Shown: positions 25,043 through 33,848 of the stretch, piece after piece | How positions within the stretch are numbered: the first letter of the stretch is position 1 | How the letters are laid out: every line of letters starts with the position of its first letter | Assembly (NCBI GenBank): GCA_020845735.1 | Contig: JADLFF010000063.1 | Span: 1-35,669 of the forward strand | Direction: 5' to 3' | Origin: Dehalococcoidia bacterium | GTDB taxonomy: Bacteria; Chloroflexota; Dehalococcoidia; UBA2979 | DNA: 35,669 bases | Made by a program: the position numbers and the translations under genes | The notes under the pieces: model-generated | What the model saw: only the letters and a program-made list of their open reading frames with translations | Told to the model about the DNA's origin: nothing | Database searches by the model: none

Positions 25043-25292
25043 ACCCGAGGGGGCGGCCCGTGCGCCACGACATCTTCATGTAGCGCTCGCCGCCCGCCAG
25101 CTCCTCGAGCATCTGCGCGATGCGGCGCGCGCGCGTCTCGGGACGCTTCGCGCGGGCGATCCATCCGAGGTAGTCGTTGCGCTGGTACGGAGGCCGCTCT
25201 GCGTACGCCTCGGTAAGCGCGCGCTCCTCGAGGAGCCGCGCGACATCCTCCGGCATCGCATTCCGAGGGCGCAGCGGCCGCGGCTCGGTCAT
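25041..25292 (-). CDS. YdeI/OmpD-associated-type small protein
   Basis: An 83-residue protein. The stretch PPYQRNDYLGWIARAKRPETRARRIAQMLEELAGGERYMKM is the conserved C-terminal part of the YdeI/OmpD-associated family ('Y...W..xAKRPETRxxRI..M...L..G'), whose members have been linked with bacteriocin protection but lack a proven biochemical role. The protein is short, corresponding to this C-terminal motif alone; many relatives have an N-terminal domain that is missing here, although small forms exist. ATG at 25290-25292; no good Shine-Dalgarno. It lies 20 bases after the FmdB-like gene. Confidence 0.72.
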   Translation of the reverse strand: MTEPRPLRPRNAMPEDVARLLEERALTEAYAERPPYQRNDYLGWIARAKRPETRARRIAQMLEELAGGERYMKMSWRTGRPLG

Positions 25293-25312
25293 CGCGCTGT
25301 CACGGGCGCGCC

Positions 25313-25648
25313 TCAGACGTCCTTCACCGCGTCCGGCAGGTCCCCCTCGCGAGCGCGCGCGATCTGCTCGCGCGTCTCGGCGGGCACCTCCATGCCGTAC
25401 TCCTCGAAGCGCTTCTCCACCCAGCGGCCGATCTGGCGAGGGTCGCGGATACCCTCGGGACCGCCGCCGTCGCCGTACTCCTCGAGGACATCGCTGTTCG
25501 TCCGGAGGCGCGCGACCTTCGAGATCAGCTTCGTCAGCTTCGAGGAGCCGCAGTGCTCGCAGGTGGCGCGCACCTCGGCGCTGGCGGAGCGCACGAAGAC
25601 GCTCGTCACCCGGGTGCAGTCCTCGCAGCGGTACTCGTAGATCGGCAC
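25313..25648 (-). CDS. FmdB family zinc-ribbon protein (copy 1)
   Basis: A 111-residue protein beginning MPIYEYRCEDC, with a second Cys pair in CEHCGSSKLTKLISKVARL. The four cysteines form the FmdB-type zinc ribbon, named from a putative regulator of formamidase genes; the general function is unsettled. The C-terminal 60 residues are charged (DPRQIGRWVEKRFEEYGMEV). Start GTG at 25646-25648 follows GGGAGG. It is tandem with a diverged paralogue 30 bases upstream on the same strand. Confidence 0.87.
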   Translation of the reverse strand: MPIYEYRCEDCTRVTSVFVRSASAEVRATCEHCGSSKLTKLISKVARLRTNSDVLEEYGDGGGPEGIRDPRQIGRWVEKRFEEYGMEVPAETREQIARAREGDLPDAVKDV

Positions 25649-25678
25649 TGGCCCTCCCGAGGGCGCTCGAGGCGCGAG

Positions 25679-26092
25679 CTAGCTCGAGGCGTCGCTTGCG
25701 GCCGCGTCAGCCTTCCGCTTCTCGATGCGGTAGCGGAGCGTGTGCTCGGGGTCGACGCGCTCGACGGGGTCATCCCCCGAGTAGGCGCGCTCGGCCATCT
25801 CGCGGAAGTCGGAGCCGATGTCCTCGCCGAGCTCACGTCCGAGCTGGCGGGACCACCGGGCGAAGGAGCCGGGGTCGGAGCCGCGGAGGCGTCCCAGCTC
25901 CTGGTCCACGTCGATGGCAGCGAGGCGGTCTGCCTCGGAGCGCGCCTGGCGGAACTTGGACATCACGCGGCTCAGCGAGGCGCTACCGCACTGCGGGCAC
26001 TCCGGGGTCGCGTCCTGCGCCGCCGCGGCACTGCGGAAGAAGATATCCACACGGCGTCCACAGCCCGCGCAGTCGTACTCGTACGTCGGCAC
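25679..26092 (-). CDS. FmdB family zinc-ribbon protein (copy 2)
   Basis: A 137-residue paralogue of the next gene. MPTYEYDCAGCGRRVDIFF and CPQCGSASLSRVMSKFRQAR supply the CxxC pairs of the zinc ribbon. The longer tail (SDPGSFARWSRQLGRELGEDIGSDFREMAERAYSGDDP) shares with copy 1 the idea of 'x-x-FARW..R.L..E.G', so the two diverged after a duplication. GTG start at 26090-26092 behind GAGGGGG. Function unknown beyond metal binding; perhaps regulatory or a scaffold. Confidence 0.85.
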   Translation of the reverse strand: MPTYEYDCAGCGRRVDIFFRSAAAAQDATPECPQCGSASLSRVMSKFRQARSEADRLAAIDVDQELGRLRGSDPGSFARWSRQLGRELGEDIGSDFREMAERAYSGDDPVERVDPEHTLRYRIEKRKADAAASDASS

Positions 26093-26167
26093 TTCGCACC
26101 CCCTCGACAGCCGGGGGTGCAGTGTAACGAACGCGGTCCGGGAACGCGCGGCGCCCGAGGACGGACA

Positions 26168-26536
26168 CTACCGCTCGACGGCACTCCGGATGTGATTCAC
26201 GGAGCCGACCGAGCCGTCAACCTTGAGGTCGATCGCAATGAGGTCGACGCGCAGCGTCTGCGGCAGGTCCGGGTGGTCGGCGGAGTACGCGAGGGCCAGC
26301 TCGGCCATGCGGCGCTTCTTCGCCTCGGAGAGCGCTTCCGTGGCCTTGCCCGTGCCGCCGGGACGGCGCAGCTTCACCTCGACGAACACGAGCGTGTCCT
26401 TGTCGAGGGCAACGAGGTCGATCTCGCCCTCGGCGCGGCGGACGTTGCGGTCCACCACCTCGTAGCCCTCTTTCTTGAGGTAGTCGGAGGCCAGTCGCTC
26501 GCCCGACTGGCCCAGGCGCATGGCACGGTTCGTCAT
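26168..26536 (-). CDS. YraN family (UPF0102) nuclease-like protein
   Basis: A 122-residue protein with the family core GESGERLASDYL-type start (QSGERLASDYLKKEGYEVVDRNVR), then AEGEIDLVALDKDTLVFVEVKLR. The Glu, Asp and Glu-x-Lys residues make a restriction-endonuclease-like (PD-(D/E)xK) active site by family knowledge. The usual role is unclear, though it is commonly linked with recombination or DNA uptake functions. Its ATG overlaps the rnhB stop in an ATGA arrangement, the standard rnhB-yraN pairing. Confidence 0.92.
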   Translation of the reverse strand: MTNRAMRLGQSGERLASDYLKKEGYEVVDRNVRRAEGEIDLVALDKDTLVFVEVKLRRPGGTGKATEALSEAKKRRMAELALAYSADHPDLPQTLRVDLIAIDLKVDGSVGSVNHIRSAVER

Positions 26537-27210
26537 GGTGAGCTCGTCATCATCGCTTCGAGCACATCGTTGGCTGGTGGGCGTCCGCGCAGCGCTGCTC
26601 GAACCGGCGCGAACGTGAGTCGGTGGACGGTGGAGTACCCCAGGCGCGCCAGCGCCTCGCGGTGTCCTGCTGTGTAGTATCCCTTATTTTGAGCTAAACC
26701 GTAGCCCGGAAATCTCGCATCCAGCGCACACATCACGGCATCACGCTCGACTTTGGCGACGATGCTCGCCGCGGCCACCGACTTGCAGAGCGCATCGCCA
26801 TCGATCACCGCCTGCTGCGGGATGCCGCCCGCCACGAACTCGCGGCCGTCCACAATGAGGGCGTTCGGGGGCGCGGAGAGCTGCGCGACCGCGAGCCGCA
26901 TCGCGAGGCGGGTCGCCTTCACGATCCCGATCTGGTCGATCACCTGGTTCGAGACCGCGCCGATGCCCCAGTCCGAGGTCCGTTTGATCGCGCGCGCCAG
27001 CTCCTCGCGCTCGGAGGCCTCGAGCTCCTTGGAGTCGCGCAGCCTCGAGAGCCAGCGCAGCCTCGAGGTGGGGAGCACGACGGCACCGGCGTAGACCGGC
27101 CCGGCGAGGGGGCCCCGGCCCACCTCGTCCACCCCGGCGACGCGCACCGCCCCCGAGCGCCAGAGCGCCCGCTCGTACCGCCAGGTCGGCAATCCCTGCC
27201 CGCCCGTCAT
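26533..27210 (-). CDS. rnhB: Ribonuclease HII
   Basis: Cleaves RNA in RNA-DNA hybrids and at single misincorporated ribonucleotides. The 225-residue protein has the catalytic AGVDEVGRGPLAGPV (Asp28, Glu29), LRDSKEL, the third acidic position in LIVDGREF, and VAAASIVAKVERD (Asp). The C-terminal GYGLAQNKGYYTAGHREALARLGYSTVHRLTF is the canonical substrate-binding end. ATG at 27208-27210; a short N-terminal extension of about 20 residues precedes the catalytic domain. It is divergent from ftsH across a 344-bp gap. Confidence 0.96.
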   Translation of the reverse strand: MTGGQGLPTWRYERALWRSGAVRVAGVDEVGRGPLAGPVYAGAVVLPTSRLRWLSRLRDSKELEASEREELARAIKRTSDWGIGAVSNQVIDQIGIVKATRLAMRLAVAQLSAPPNALIVDGREFVAGGIPQQAVIDGDALCKSVAAASIVAKVERDAVMCALDARFPGYGLAQNKGYYTAGHREALARLGYSTVHRLTFAPVRAALRGRPPANDVLEAMMTSSP

Positions 27211-27554
27211 GGGGACAGCATAGGCCCCCGCGAACGCACGCTCGATGGCGCGCCGGGCCTCAGCGACGCGTTGCGGCCGAAACGCGCCGGGGTGCGCGTT
27301 TCCTCGGGAGCGGCCCGATGCGGAGCGGCCTCAGATCAGGCGACCATGTGTTAGGCGACGTTGTATTAGGGGGACATGAGAGTCACGGGAACGTGTCGCG
27401 GACAGCCGTTACCGCCGAGGTCCGGTGTTACACTGGATTCCGGCGTCGCCCCGCCAGATTCGAGGCCGGGGCAGCGTATTTGCGACGTTGTGTTGGTGAC
27501 GTACTCGTCCACGCTCCGAGCCGGGAAGGCGTCGAGTAGCAGATTGGCGAACAG
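27211..27554. other. 344-bp divergent intergenic region rnhB/ftsH: hairpin, short repeats and promoter
   Basis: No gene is seen. A hairpin with perfect 9-bp arms, GAAACGCGC (27279-27287) and GCGCGTTTC (27294-27302), lies near rnhB. Two 15-bp tandem units follow, GGCGACCATGTGTTA (27339-27353) and GGCGACGTTGTATTA (27354-27368). A third partial copy, GCGACGTTGTGTT, is at 27482-27494. The most likely ftsH promoter lies between them (27426-27434). Confidence 0.6.
27426..27434 (+). promoter_or_regulatory. Extended -10 promoter candidate for ftsH
   Basis: TGT followed by TACACT (27429-27434) fits an extended -10 element; no convincing -35 exists 16-18 bases upstream. The 5' leader would be about 115 bases. 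Confidence 0.45.
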
Positions 27555-29525
<1,971 letters not shown>

Positions 29526-29560
29526 CCACATCGGACCGGTCACATACGAGCCGGAACAGG

Positions 29561-29586
29561 GAACGGGGGCCTCGAGGCCCCCGTTC
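29561..29586. terminator. Perfect-palindrome terminator after ftsH, with CCTCGAGG at its apex
   Basis: GAACGGGGGCCT pairs with AGGCCCCCGTTC, with CTCGAG at the centre. It lies 36 bases after the ftsH stop and before the convergent DedA gene, so it can serve both strands. Only a short T-rich tail follows. Confidence 0.8.
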
Positions 29587-29693
29587 TGTTCATCGAGGTA
29601 AGGGCCGCTCGCGCCGATGGGTCCGATCGATGGAGGCCGGCCACGGCGCGGGCGGCACCCTCGAAGCCGGCGCGCGCAGCGGAGCGGCGGGCG

Positions 29694-30404
29694 CTAGCTC
29701 GCGATGCTCGCCTGCGACTCGTCCTGGCGAGCCAGCGCCTCGCTCGCCTCGAGCTCACGGAGACGCCTCGTGGCCAGGTGCTGCATGACGAGGAACCACG
29801 ACATCGCGAGGACGAACAGGCCAATGCGCAGCGCGGGGTGCTGCTTGAGCGTCCCGTCCTCGGTCAGCACGGCCGTGCCGAGGAGCGCACCCGCGCCGAC
29901 CCACACCGCGTTCGAGATGATCACCCCGAGGTAGTCGAGCGGCATCCACGTCCGCAGCGGCATCCGCACGGCCCCGGCACCGAAGGGGCCCACGGTCCGG
30001 GTAAGGCTGTGGAGGTGGTAGAAGGGGATCATCCAGCGCGCGCGACCGCTCATCAACGCGCGGCCGACGCGGAGCGATGGGCCCAGGCGCGTCCCCTCGA
30101 GGGAGCTGCCCCCCCACCGCCCGAGGGCGTACGACCACGTGTCGCCGGTGGCCGTGCCGCACATCGCGACCACGTACACCAGCAGGAGGCGATCCGGATT
30201 CCAGCCCGTGTAGGCACCCGCGAGGAACATCAGGATCTGGCCGGGGAATACCGCCCCGAGGCCGACCGTCGCCTCGGCGAGCGCGGCGACCAGGACGATG
30301 GGCAGGCCGAACTGGTCGTACAGGGCCCGCATCGCGAGGAATACCTGGTCGGCGAGCCAGTTCAGGAAGTCGTAGGGCGCCGTAATGAGGTGGATGAGGT
30401 CCAG
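29694..30404 (-). CDS. DedA family membrane protein
   Basis: Integral membrane protein of the DedA/SNARE-associated (VTT) superfamily, probably involved in membrane lipid homeostasis or proton-coupled transport. Family landmarks are LAEATVGLGAVFPGQILMFLAGA near residue 38, a region with GTATGDTWSYALGRWGG, and the re-entrant-loop type stretch HLHSLTRTVGPFGAGAVRMPLRTW containing the conserved Arg and Gly-Pro. Four to five membrane segments are predicted. The start is not fixed. CTG at 30402-30404 gives 236 residues. A GTG at 30512 is in frame but inside rplU and across its promoter, which I reject. It converges on ftsH. Confidence 0.82.
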   Translation of the reverse strand: MDLIHLITAPYDFLNWLADQVFLAMRALYDQFGLPIVLVAALAEATVGLGAVFPGQILMFLAGAYTGWNPDRLLLVYVVAMCGTATGDTWSYALGRWGGSSLEGTRLGPSLRVGRALMSGRARWMIPFYHLHSLTRTVGPFGAGAVRMPLRTWMPLDYLGVIISNAVWVGAGALLGTAVLTEDGTLKQHPALRIGLFVLAMSWFLVMQHLATRRLRELEASEALARQDESQASIAS

Positions 30405-30433
30405 TTGGCGCGTCCCATCGCCGCTCTGGCGCG

Positions 30434-30464
30434 TTGACCCTCGGTAGGGGCAATCTGGTAGACT
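30434..30464 (+). promoter_or_regulatory. Putative promoter for rplU-rpmA
   Basis: TTGACC (30434-30439) and TAGACT (30459-30464) are separated by 19 bases, slightly longer than ideal. The start codon lies 28 bases after the -10. It sits in the gap to the divergent DedA gene. Confidence 0.5.
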
Positions 30465-30492
30465 CGCATGGTACCTGAATCGGACGGGAAGC

Positions 30493-30807
30493 ATGTACGC
30501 GATCATCCGCACCGGCGGGCATCAATACCGTGTGCGCGAGGGAGACGTGATCAACGTCGAGACCCTCGCCGGCGAGGCTGGCGATAACGTGACGTTCTCC
30601 GAGGTCCTCCTCGTGGAGCGCGATGGCACCGTGCAGGTGGGTGCGCCCATCGTCGCGGGCGCCTCGGTCACCGCATCCATCGCCGGACAGGTCCGCGGTC
30701 CCAAGCTGCTCGCGATGAAGTACAAGAACAAGACGCGCAGCCGCACCGTGCATGGCCACCGCCAGCACCTGACGCGCGTCAAGATCACCTCGATTAGCGC
30801 TAGCTAG
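30493..30807 (+). CDS. rplU: 50S ribosomal protein L21 (bL21)
   Basis: A 104-residue ribosomal protein. MYAIIRTGGHQYRVREGDVINVE is the signature N-terminus, GAPIVAGASVTASIAGQVRGPKLLAMKYKNKTRSRTVHGHRQHLTRVKITSI the canonical C-terminal region that binds 23S rRNA. ATG 30493 follows CGGGAAGC. First of the rplU-rpmA pair; rpmA starts 66 bases on. Confidence 0.98.
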   Translation: MYAIIRTGGHQYRVREGDVINVETLAGEAGDNVTFSEVLLVERDGTVQVGAPIVAGASVTASIAGQVRGPKLLAMKYKNKTRSRTVHGHRQHLTRVKITSISAS

Positions 30808-30873
30808 CAGATCAGCGCCAGCCAGGCGGATCAACGCCAGCCGAGCGCGGGTCGCTGCGCAGGAGAATGTCCC

Positions 30874-31170
30874 ATGGCCCACAAGAAGTCCGGCGGTTCC
30901 AGCCGCAACGGTCGCGACTCGAACTCGAAGCGCCTCGGCGTGAAGCTCTTCGATGGGCAGGTCGTGTCGGCCGGGGGCATCATCGTGCGCCAGCGGGGCA
31001 CGCGCTTCCACCCGGGCGAGAACGTTGGCCTCGGGCGTGACCACACGCTCTGGGCGCGCGTGGACGGCCGCATCAAGTTCGCGCCCTGGGCCAAGGGCCG
31101 GCGCAAGCAGGTCCACGTGCTGCCCCTCGAGGCCGCCGAGCCTGCGGAGTCCGCGGTCGCAGCCGACTAG
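30874..31170 (+). CDS. rpmA: 50S ribosomal protein L27 (bL27)
   Basis: A 98-residue protein starting [52 protein letters not shown], the conserved arm reaching toward the peptidyl-transferase centre. The N-terminus begins at AHKK, with no cleavable extension of the Firmicutes type. An Ala/Glu-rich tail ([13 protein letters not shown]) adds a few extra residues. The gene has GGAGAATG upstream. Confidence 0.98.
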   Translation: MAHKKSGGSSRNGRDSNSKRLGVKLFDGQVVSAGGIIVRQRGTRFHPGENVGLGRDHTLWARVDGRIKFAPWAKGRRKQVHVLPLEAAEPAESAVAAD

Positions 31171-31240
31171 CCCGTCCCGCACCCCGCCACTGCATCGATC
31201 ACGGATCGCACAGCGATCGCACACCCCCTCGGAGGTTGCC

Positions 31241-31450
31241 ATGAAGGCAGACATTCACCCGCAGTACGTCGACGCGGTGATCACCTGCTCGTGCGGCAAC
31301 GAGATCCACACGCGCTCGACCAGGCCGCAGCTGCACATCGACATCTGCTCGAAGTGCCACCCGTTCTTCACCGGTGAGCAGCGCATCGTCGACACCGCCG
31401 GACGTGTCGAGCGCTTCCGCCGCCGCTACGCCAGCCGCCAGCAGTCGTAG
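31241..31450 (+). CDS. rpmE: 50S ribosomal protein L31 (bL31, zinc-binding form)
   Basis: A 69-residue protein: [59 protein letters not shown]. Cysteines in CSC and CSKC make it the zinc-binding (C+) paralogue rather than the zinc-free one. ATG 31241 follows GGAGG with 5-base spacing. It is followed by the YqhQ/DUF1385 gene, an association I know from Chloroflexota. Confidence 0.97.
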   Translation: MKADIHPQYVDAVITCSCGNEIHTRSTRPQLHIDICSKCHPFFTGEQRIVDTAGRVERFRRRYASRQQS

Positions 31451-31497
31451 CCCGCGAACCCCTCGAGACAGGCGCGCGGCGACCGAGTTCGCAGCTC

Positions 31498-32430
31498 ATG
31501 GCGCGCGTGCCCCTCGGCGGCCAGGCCGTCATGGAGGGGATCATGGTGCGCGCCCCACGGGTCGCGGCCATCGTCGTGCGGCGCCCCAACGGCGAGCTGG
31601 TCACGCGGATCGAGCACGCGCGCGGCACCCTCGTGGCTGCCGTGGTGCGGCGGATCCCCTTCCTCCGAGGCGTGCTCGCGCTCCTCGAGACCGTGTTCCT
31701 CGGCGCCCGCGCCCTTGGCTGGTCCACCGCCGTGGCGAGCGGTGCGCACGCTGACGCGACGGGCAACGCGGGTCACGGGGGCGACACCAATGCGGAGCCC
31801 TTCGAGTTCGGCGCCCTCGAGGCCGTCGCGACGCTCAGCGGTCTCGGGTTCGCGGCGCTCGTGTTCTTTGTCGGCCCCGCCGCCCTCACCTTCTGGCTCG
31901 ACCGCTGGCTCCCGGGGCTCGTGGTCGTGGCCCTCGAGGGGTTGTTACGTCTCGTCATGCTGGTCTGGTACATGCGCGGGATCAGCCGGTCGCCCCAGTT
32001 GCACCGCGTGTTCCAGTACCACGGCGCCGAGCACATGGCGATCCAGGCGTACGAGGAAGGCCTCCCGCTGACGGCCCCGTCGGTGCGGCGGCTGCGCAAG
32101 GAGCACGCGCGGTGCGGCACCGCGTTCCTCCTCACCGTCGTCGTGGTCTCGATGGTGGTCTTCCTGCCGTTCAGCAGCGGGCCGATCTGGTGGCGCCTCG
32201 GCTCCCGGTTGCTCCTCGTGCCGGCGGTCGCGGGCGTGGCCTACGAGGCGATTCGCCTCGGCGGCGCGCACCCGACGCTCCCCGTGATCCGCTGGCTCTT
32301 CGACGCCAACCTCGCGATGCAGCGCCTCACCACGCGCGAGCCGGACGACGAGCAGGTGCGCGTGGCCATCGCGGCCGTGGAACGCTGCCTCGAGGCGCAG
32401 GCCGCCACGCAGGCCACGCGATCCGCCTAG
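31498..32430 (+). CDS. DUF1385 (YqhQ-like) membrane protein
   Basis: A 310-residue integral membrane protein. The family start GGQAVMEGIMVRAPRVAAIVVRRPNGELV is very clear, as are IPFLRGVLALLETVFLGARAL and FQYHGAEHMAIQAYEEG, then LRKEHARCGTAFLLTVVVVSMVV. About four or five membrane segments are seen. The function of the family is unestablished. ATG 31498 lies 47 bases after rpmE and has no clear Shine-Dalgarno. A Gly/Asn/His-rich insertion near residues 82-98 looks variable. The last codons lie in a 14-bp tandem duplication. Confidence 0.93.
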   Translation: MARVPLGGQAVMEGIMVRAPRVAAIVVRRPNGELVTRIEHARGTLVAAVVRRIPFLRGVLALLETVFLGARALGWSTAVASGAHADATGNAGHGGDTNAEPFEFGALEAVATLSGLGFAALVFFVGPAALTFWLDRWLPGLVVVALEGLLRLVMLVWYMRGISRSPQLHRVFQYHGAEHMAIQAYEEGLPLTAPSVRRLRKEHARCGTAFLLTVVVVSMVVFLPFSSGPIWWRLGSRLLLVPAVAGVAYEAIRLGGAHPTLPVIRWLFDANLAMQRLTTREPDDEQVRVAIAAVERCLEAQAATQATRSA

Positions 32431-32444
32431 CGCGATCCGCCTAG
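32417..32444 (+). repeat. 14-bp perfect tandem duplication across a stop codon
   Basis: CGCGATCCGCCTAG occurs twice without a gap (32417-32430 and 32431-32444). The first copy encodes the last residues and TAG stop of the DUF1385 gene; the second duplicates the stop downstream. Confidence 0.9.
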
Positions 32445-32527
32445 CGCGTCCCACCTCGCCATCCCACGTCGCGCCTCCGAGGCGTGAAGTCGGGACCATC
32501 GTCGCTCGGGCGAGCGGGCGAGGCGGC

Positions 32528-32562
32528 TAGAATCACGTCATTCCGACTGACCCTCAGGTCAG
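32528..32562 (+). promoter_or_regulatory. Candidate -10 and inverted repeat upstream of the split YeeE genes
   Basis: TAGAAT (32528-32533) is a good -10, although no -35 is clear. Fourteen bases later lies a perfect dyad, CTGACC-CTCA-GGTCAG (32547-32562), near the expected transcription start, where an operator would act. Confidence 0.4.
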
Positions 32563-32588
32563 CCTGCGCGAGCCGAAAGTAGCGCCCG

Positions 32589-33095
32589 ATGAACCTCATC
32601 CTGACCGGAGCGCCTCCGATCCACTGGGCCGTGGGGGGCGCCGTGATCGCCGCGGTCACCCTTGCGCTCCTCTACCTGGCGAACCGCCGGCTCGGGTTAT
32701 CCACAGGCTTCGAGGACGTATGTTCATTTGTCCTCGATACGCCCTACTTCCGACGCTCCGCGGTGATGTCCGGCCGAGGCTGGCGCCTCCCGTTCCTCGG
32801 CGGGCTGCTCCTCGCGGGGTTCGTCTCGGCGCTCCTGAGTGGCGGCTGGGCGCCGACGTGGGAGCTCGGGGTCTTCGATGAGGTGGTCGGGTGGGGCCCG
32901 GCGGGCAAGGTGGCCTGGATGTTCGTCGGTGGGCTGTTCATCGGCTTCGGCACCCGGCTCGCCGGAGGGTGCACGAGCGGTCACGGCATCTTCGGCATGT
33001 CCAACCTCGAGGTGCCGAGCATCATCTCGACGGTGAGCTTCATGGCGGCCGGCGTCGTCACGACCCAGCTCCTCTACCGCGTTGTGTTCGCCTAG
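32589..33095 (+). CDS. YeeE/YedE family transporter, N-terminal-half protein
   Basis: A 168-residue membrane protein corresponding to the first half of YeeE/YedE (sulfur-containing ion uptake, such as thiosulfate, by analogy with TsuA). About four helices are seen. The signature FIGFGTRLAGGCTSGHGIFGMSNL holds a Cys expected to line the substrate path. The second half is encoded by the next gene 18 bases on, so the transporter is made as two polypeptides. ATG 32589 lacks a strong Shine-Dalgarno. Such split pairs also occur elsewhere (PmpA/PmpB-like), so this is not a frameshift. Confidence 0.87.
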   Translation: MNLILTGAPPIHWAVGGAVIAAVTLALLYLANRRLGLSTGFEDVCSFVLDTPYFRRSAVMSGRGWRLPFLGGLLLAGFVSALLSGGWAPTWELGVFDEVVGWGPAGKVAWMFVGGLFIGFGTRLAGGCTSGHGIFGMSNLEVPSIISTVSFMAAGVVTTQLLYRVVFA

Positions 33096-33113
33096 GCAGC
33101 CCGGGAGCCCTCG

Positions 33114-33560
33114 ATGACCCTCTTCTACCTCGCGCTCGGCCTCGTCTTCGGGCTCGCCCTCAGCCGGTCGGGTGCGGCCGACTACAACTACATCCAGGCG
33201 ATGTTCCTGTTCCAGAGCTTCCAGCTGTACGGCATCATCGGCACGGCGGTCGTCCTCACCGCGCCCGGCCTCTACCTCCTGAAGCGCTACGGCCGCACGG
33301 TGACCGGCGCCCCGATCACAATCGAGCTGAAGGCGATGAACCGAGGCACGGTCGTCGGAGGGCTGCTGTTCGGTGTGGGCTGGTCAATCACGGGGATGTG
33401 CCCGGGACCGATCCTCGTGAACATCGGCGAGGGCAAGGTGTACGCCCTCGCGGCGCTCGCCGGGTCGCTCGTGGGCGCGAGCCTCCTCGGCATCTCCTAC
33501 CCCCGGCTCTCGAGGCCGTTCGGCCTCCCGCCGGTGGCGGCGAGCGCGACGAGGCGCTAG
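33114..33560 (+). CDS. YeeE/YedE family transporter, C-terminal-half protein
   Basis: A 148-residue membrane protein forming the second half of the pair: GLVFGLALSRSGAADYNYIQAMFLFQ, then VVGGLLFGVGWSITGMCPGPILVNIGEGKVYALAALAGSLVG. The Cys in GMCPGP is the counterpart of the GGCTSGHG cysteine of the first protein. About four helices. ATG at 33114 follows GGGAG. No rhodanese, TusA-like or sulfite-export gene lies nearby to indicate the cargo. Confidence 0.87.
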   Translation: MTLFYLALGLVFGLALSRSGAADYNYIQAMFLFQSFQLYGIIGTAVVLTAPGLYLLKRYGRTVTGAPITIELKAMNRGTVVGGLLFGVGWSITGMCPGPILVNIGEGKVYALAALAGSLVGASLLGISYPRLSRPFGLPPVAASATRR

Positions 33561-33848
33561 CCGCGCGCGTCAGCCGTGCGCCGCTCGACGAGCGCGCACA
33601 CGGTGATTGGCATAGCACCGACGTGGAGCGACGGGCCTCGGAGCTGAGGACTGCCCCGTACGTTCGTGCTCGCGCGGCCGAAGATCAACCTCCTCGCCCG
33701 GTCGCGTGCTTCGACAGGCTCAGCACGAACGGAGAGGGGCGAGGCCTCGTGACACGTACAGACAAGCCAGGTGCATCAGACCGCGTCCTCACCAGGTCGC
33801 GTGCTTCGACAGGCTCAGCACGAACGGAGAGGGGCGAGGACACCGCGG
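33561..33848. repeat. 288-bp gap with two 45-bp perfect direct repeats
   Basis: Copies at 33700-33744 and 33795-33839 are identical over 45 bases and contain the core TTCGACAGGCTCAGCACGAA. The rest of the gap has nothing gene-like. The second copy lies 9 bases from the end of the HAD gene, so it may act as a 3' structure for it. Confidence 0.9.

Noticed and set aside
26660..26710. AT-rich patch in rnhB (TTATTTTGAGCTAAACC) as a possible insertion scar or frameshift
   Set aside because: It encodes the canonical GLAQNKGYYT motif of RNase HII in an uninterrupted frame.
30405..30512. DedA start at the in-frame GTG at 30512
   Set aside because: It would place DedA coding sequence inside rplU and across the rplU promoter, and the added residues are not family-like.
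32589..33560. Frameshifted single YeeE gene
   Set aside because: Both halves have proper starts, a stop and an 18-base gap with a GGGAG site before the second gene; split pairs are known for this family.
33700..33839. CRISPR array
   Set aside because: Only two repeat copies with a single 50-base spacer, no further units and no cas genes in the window.
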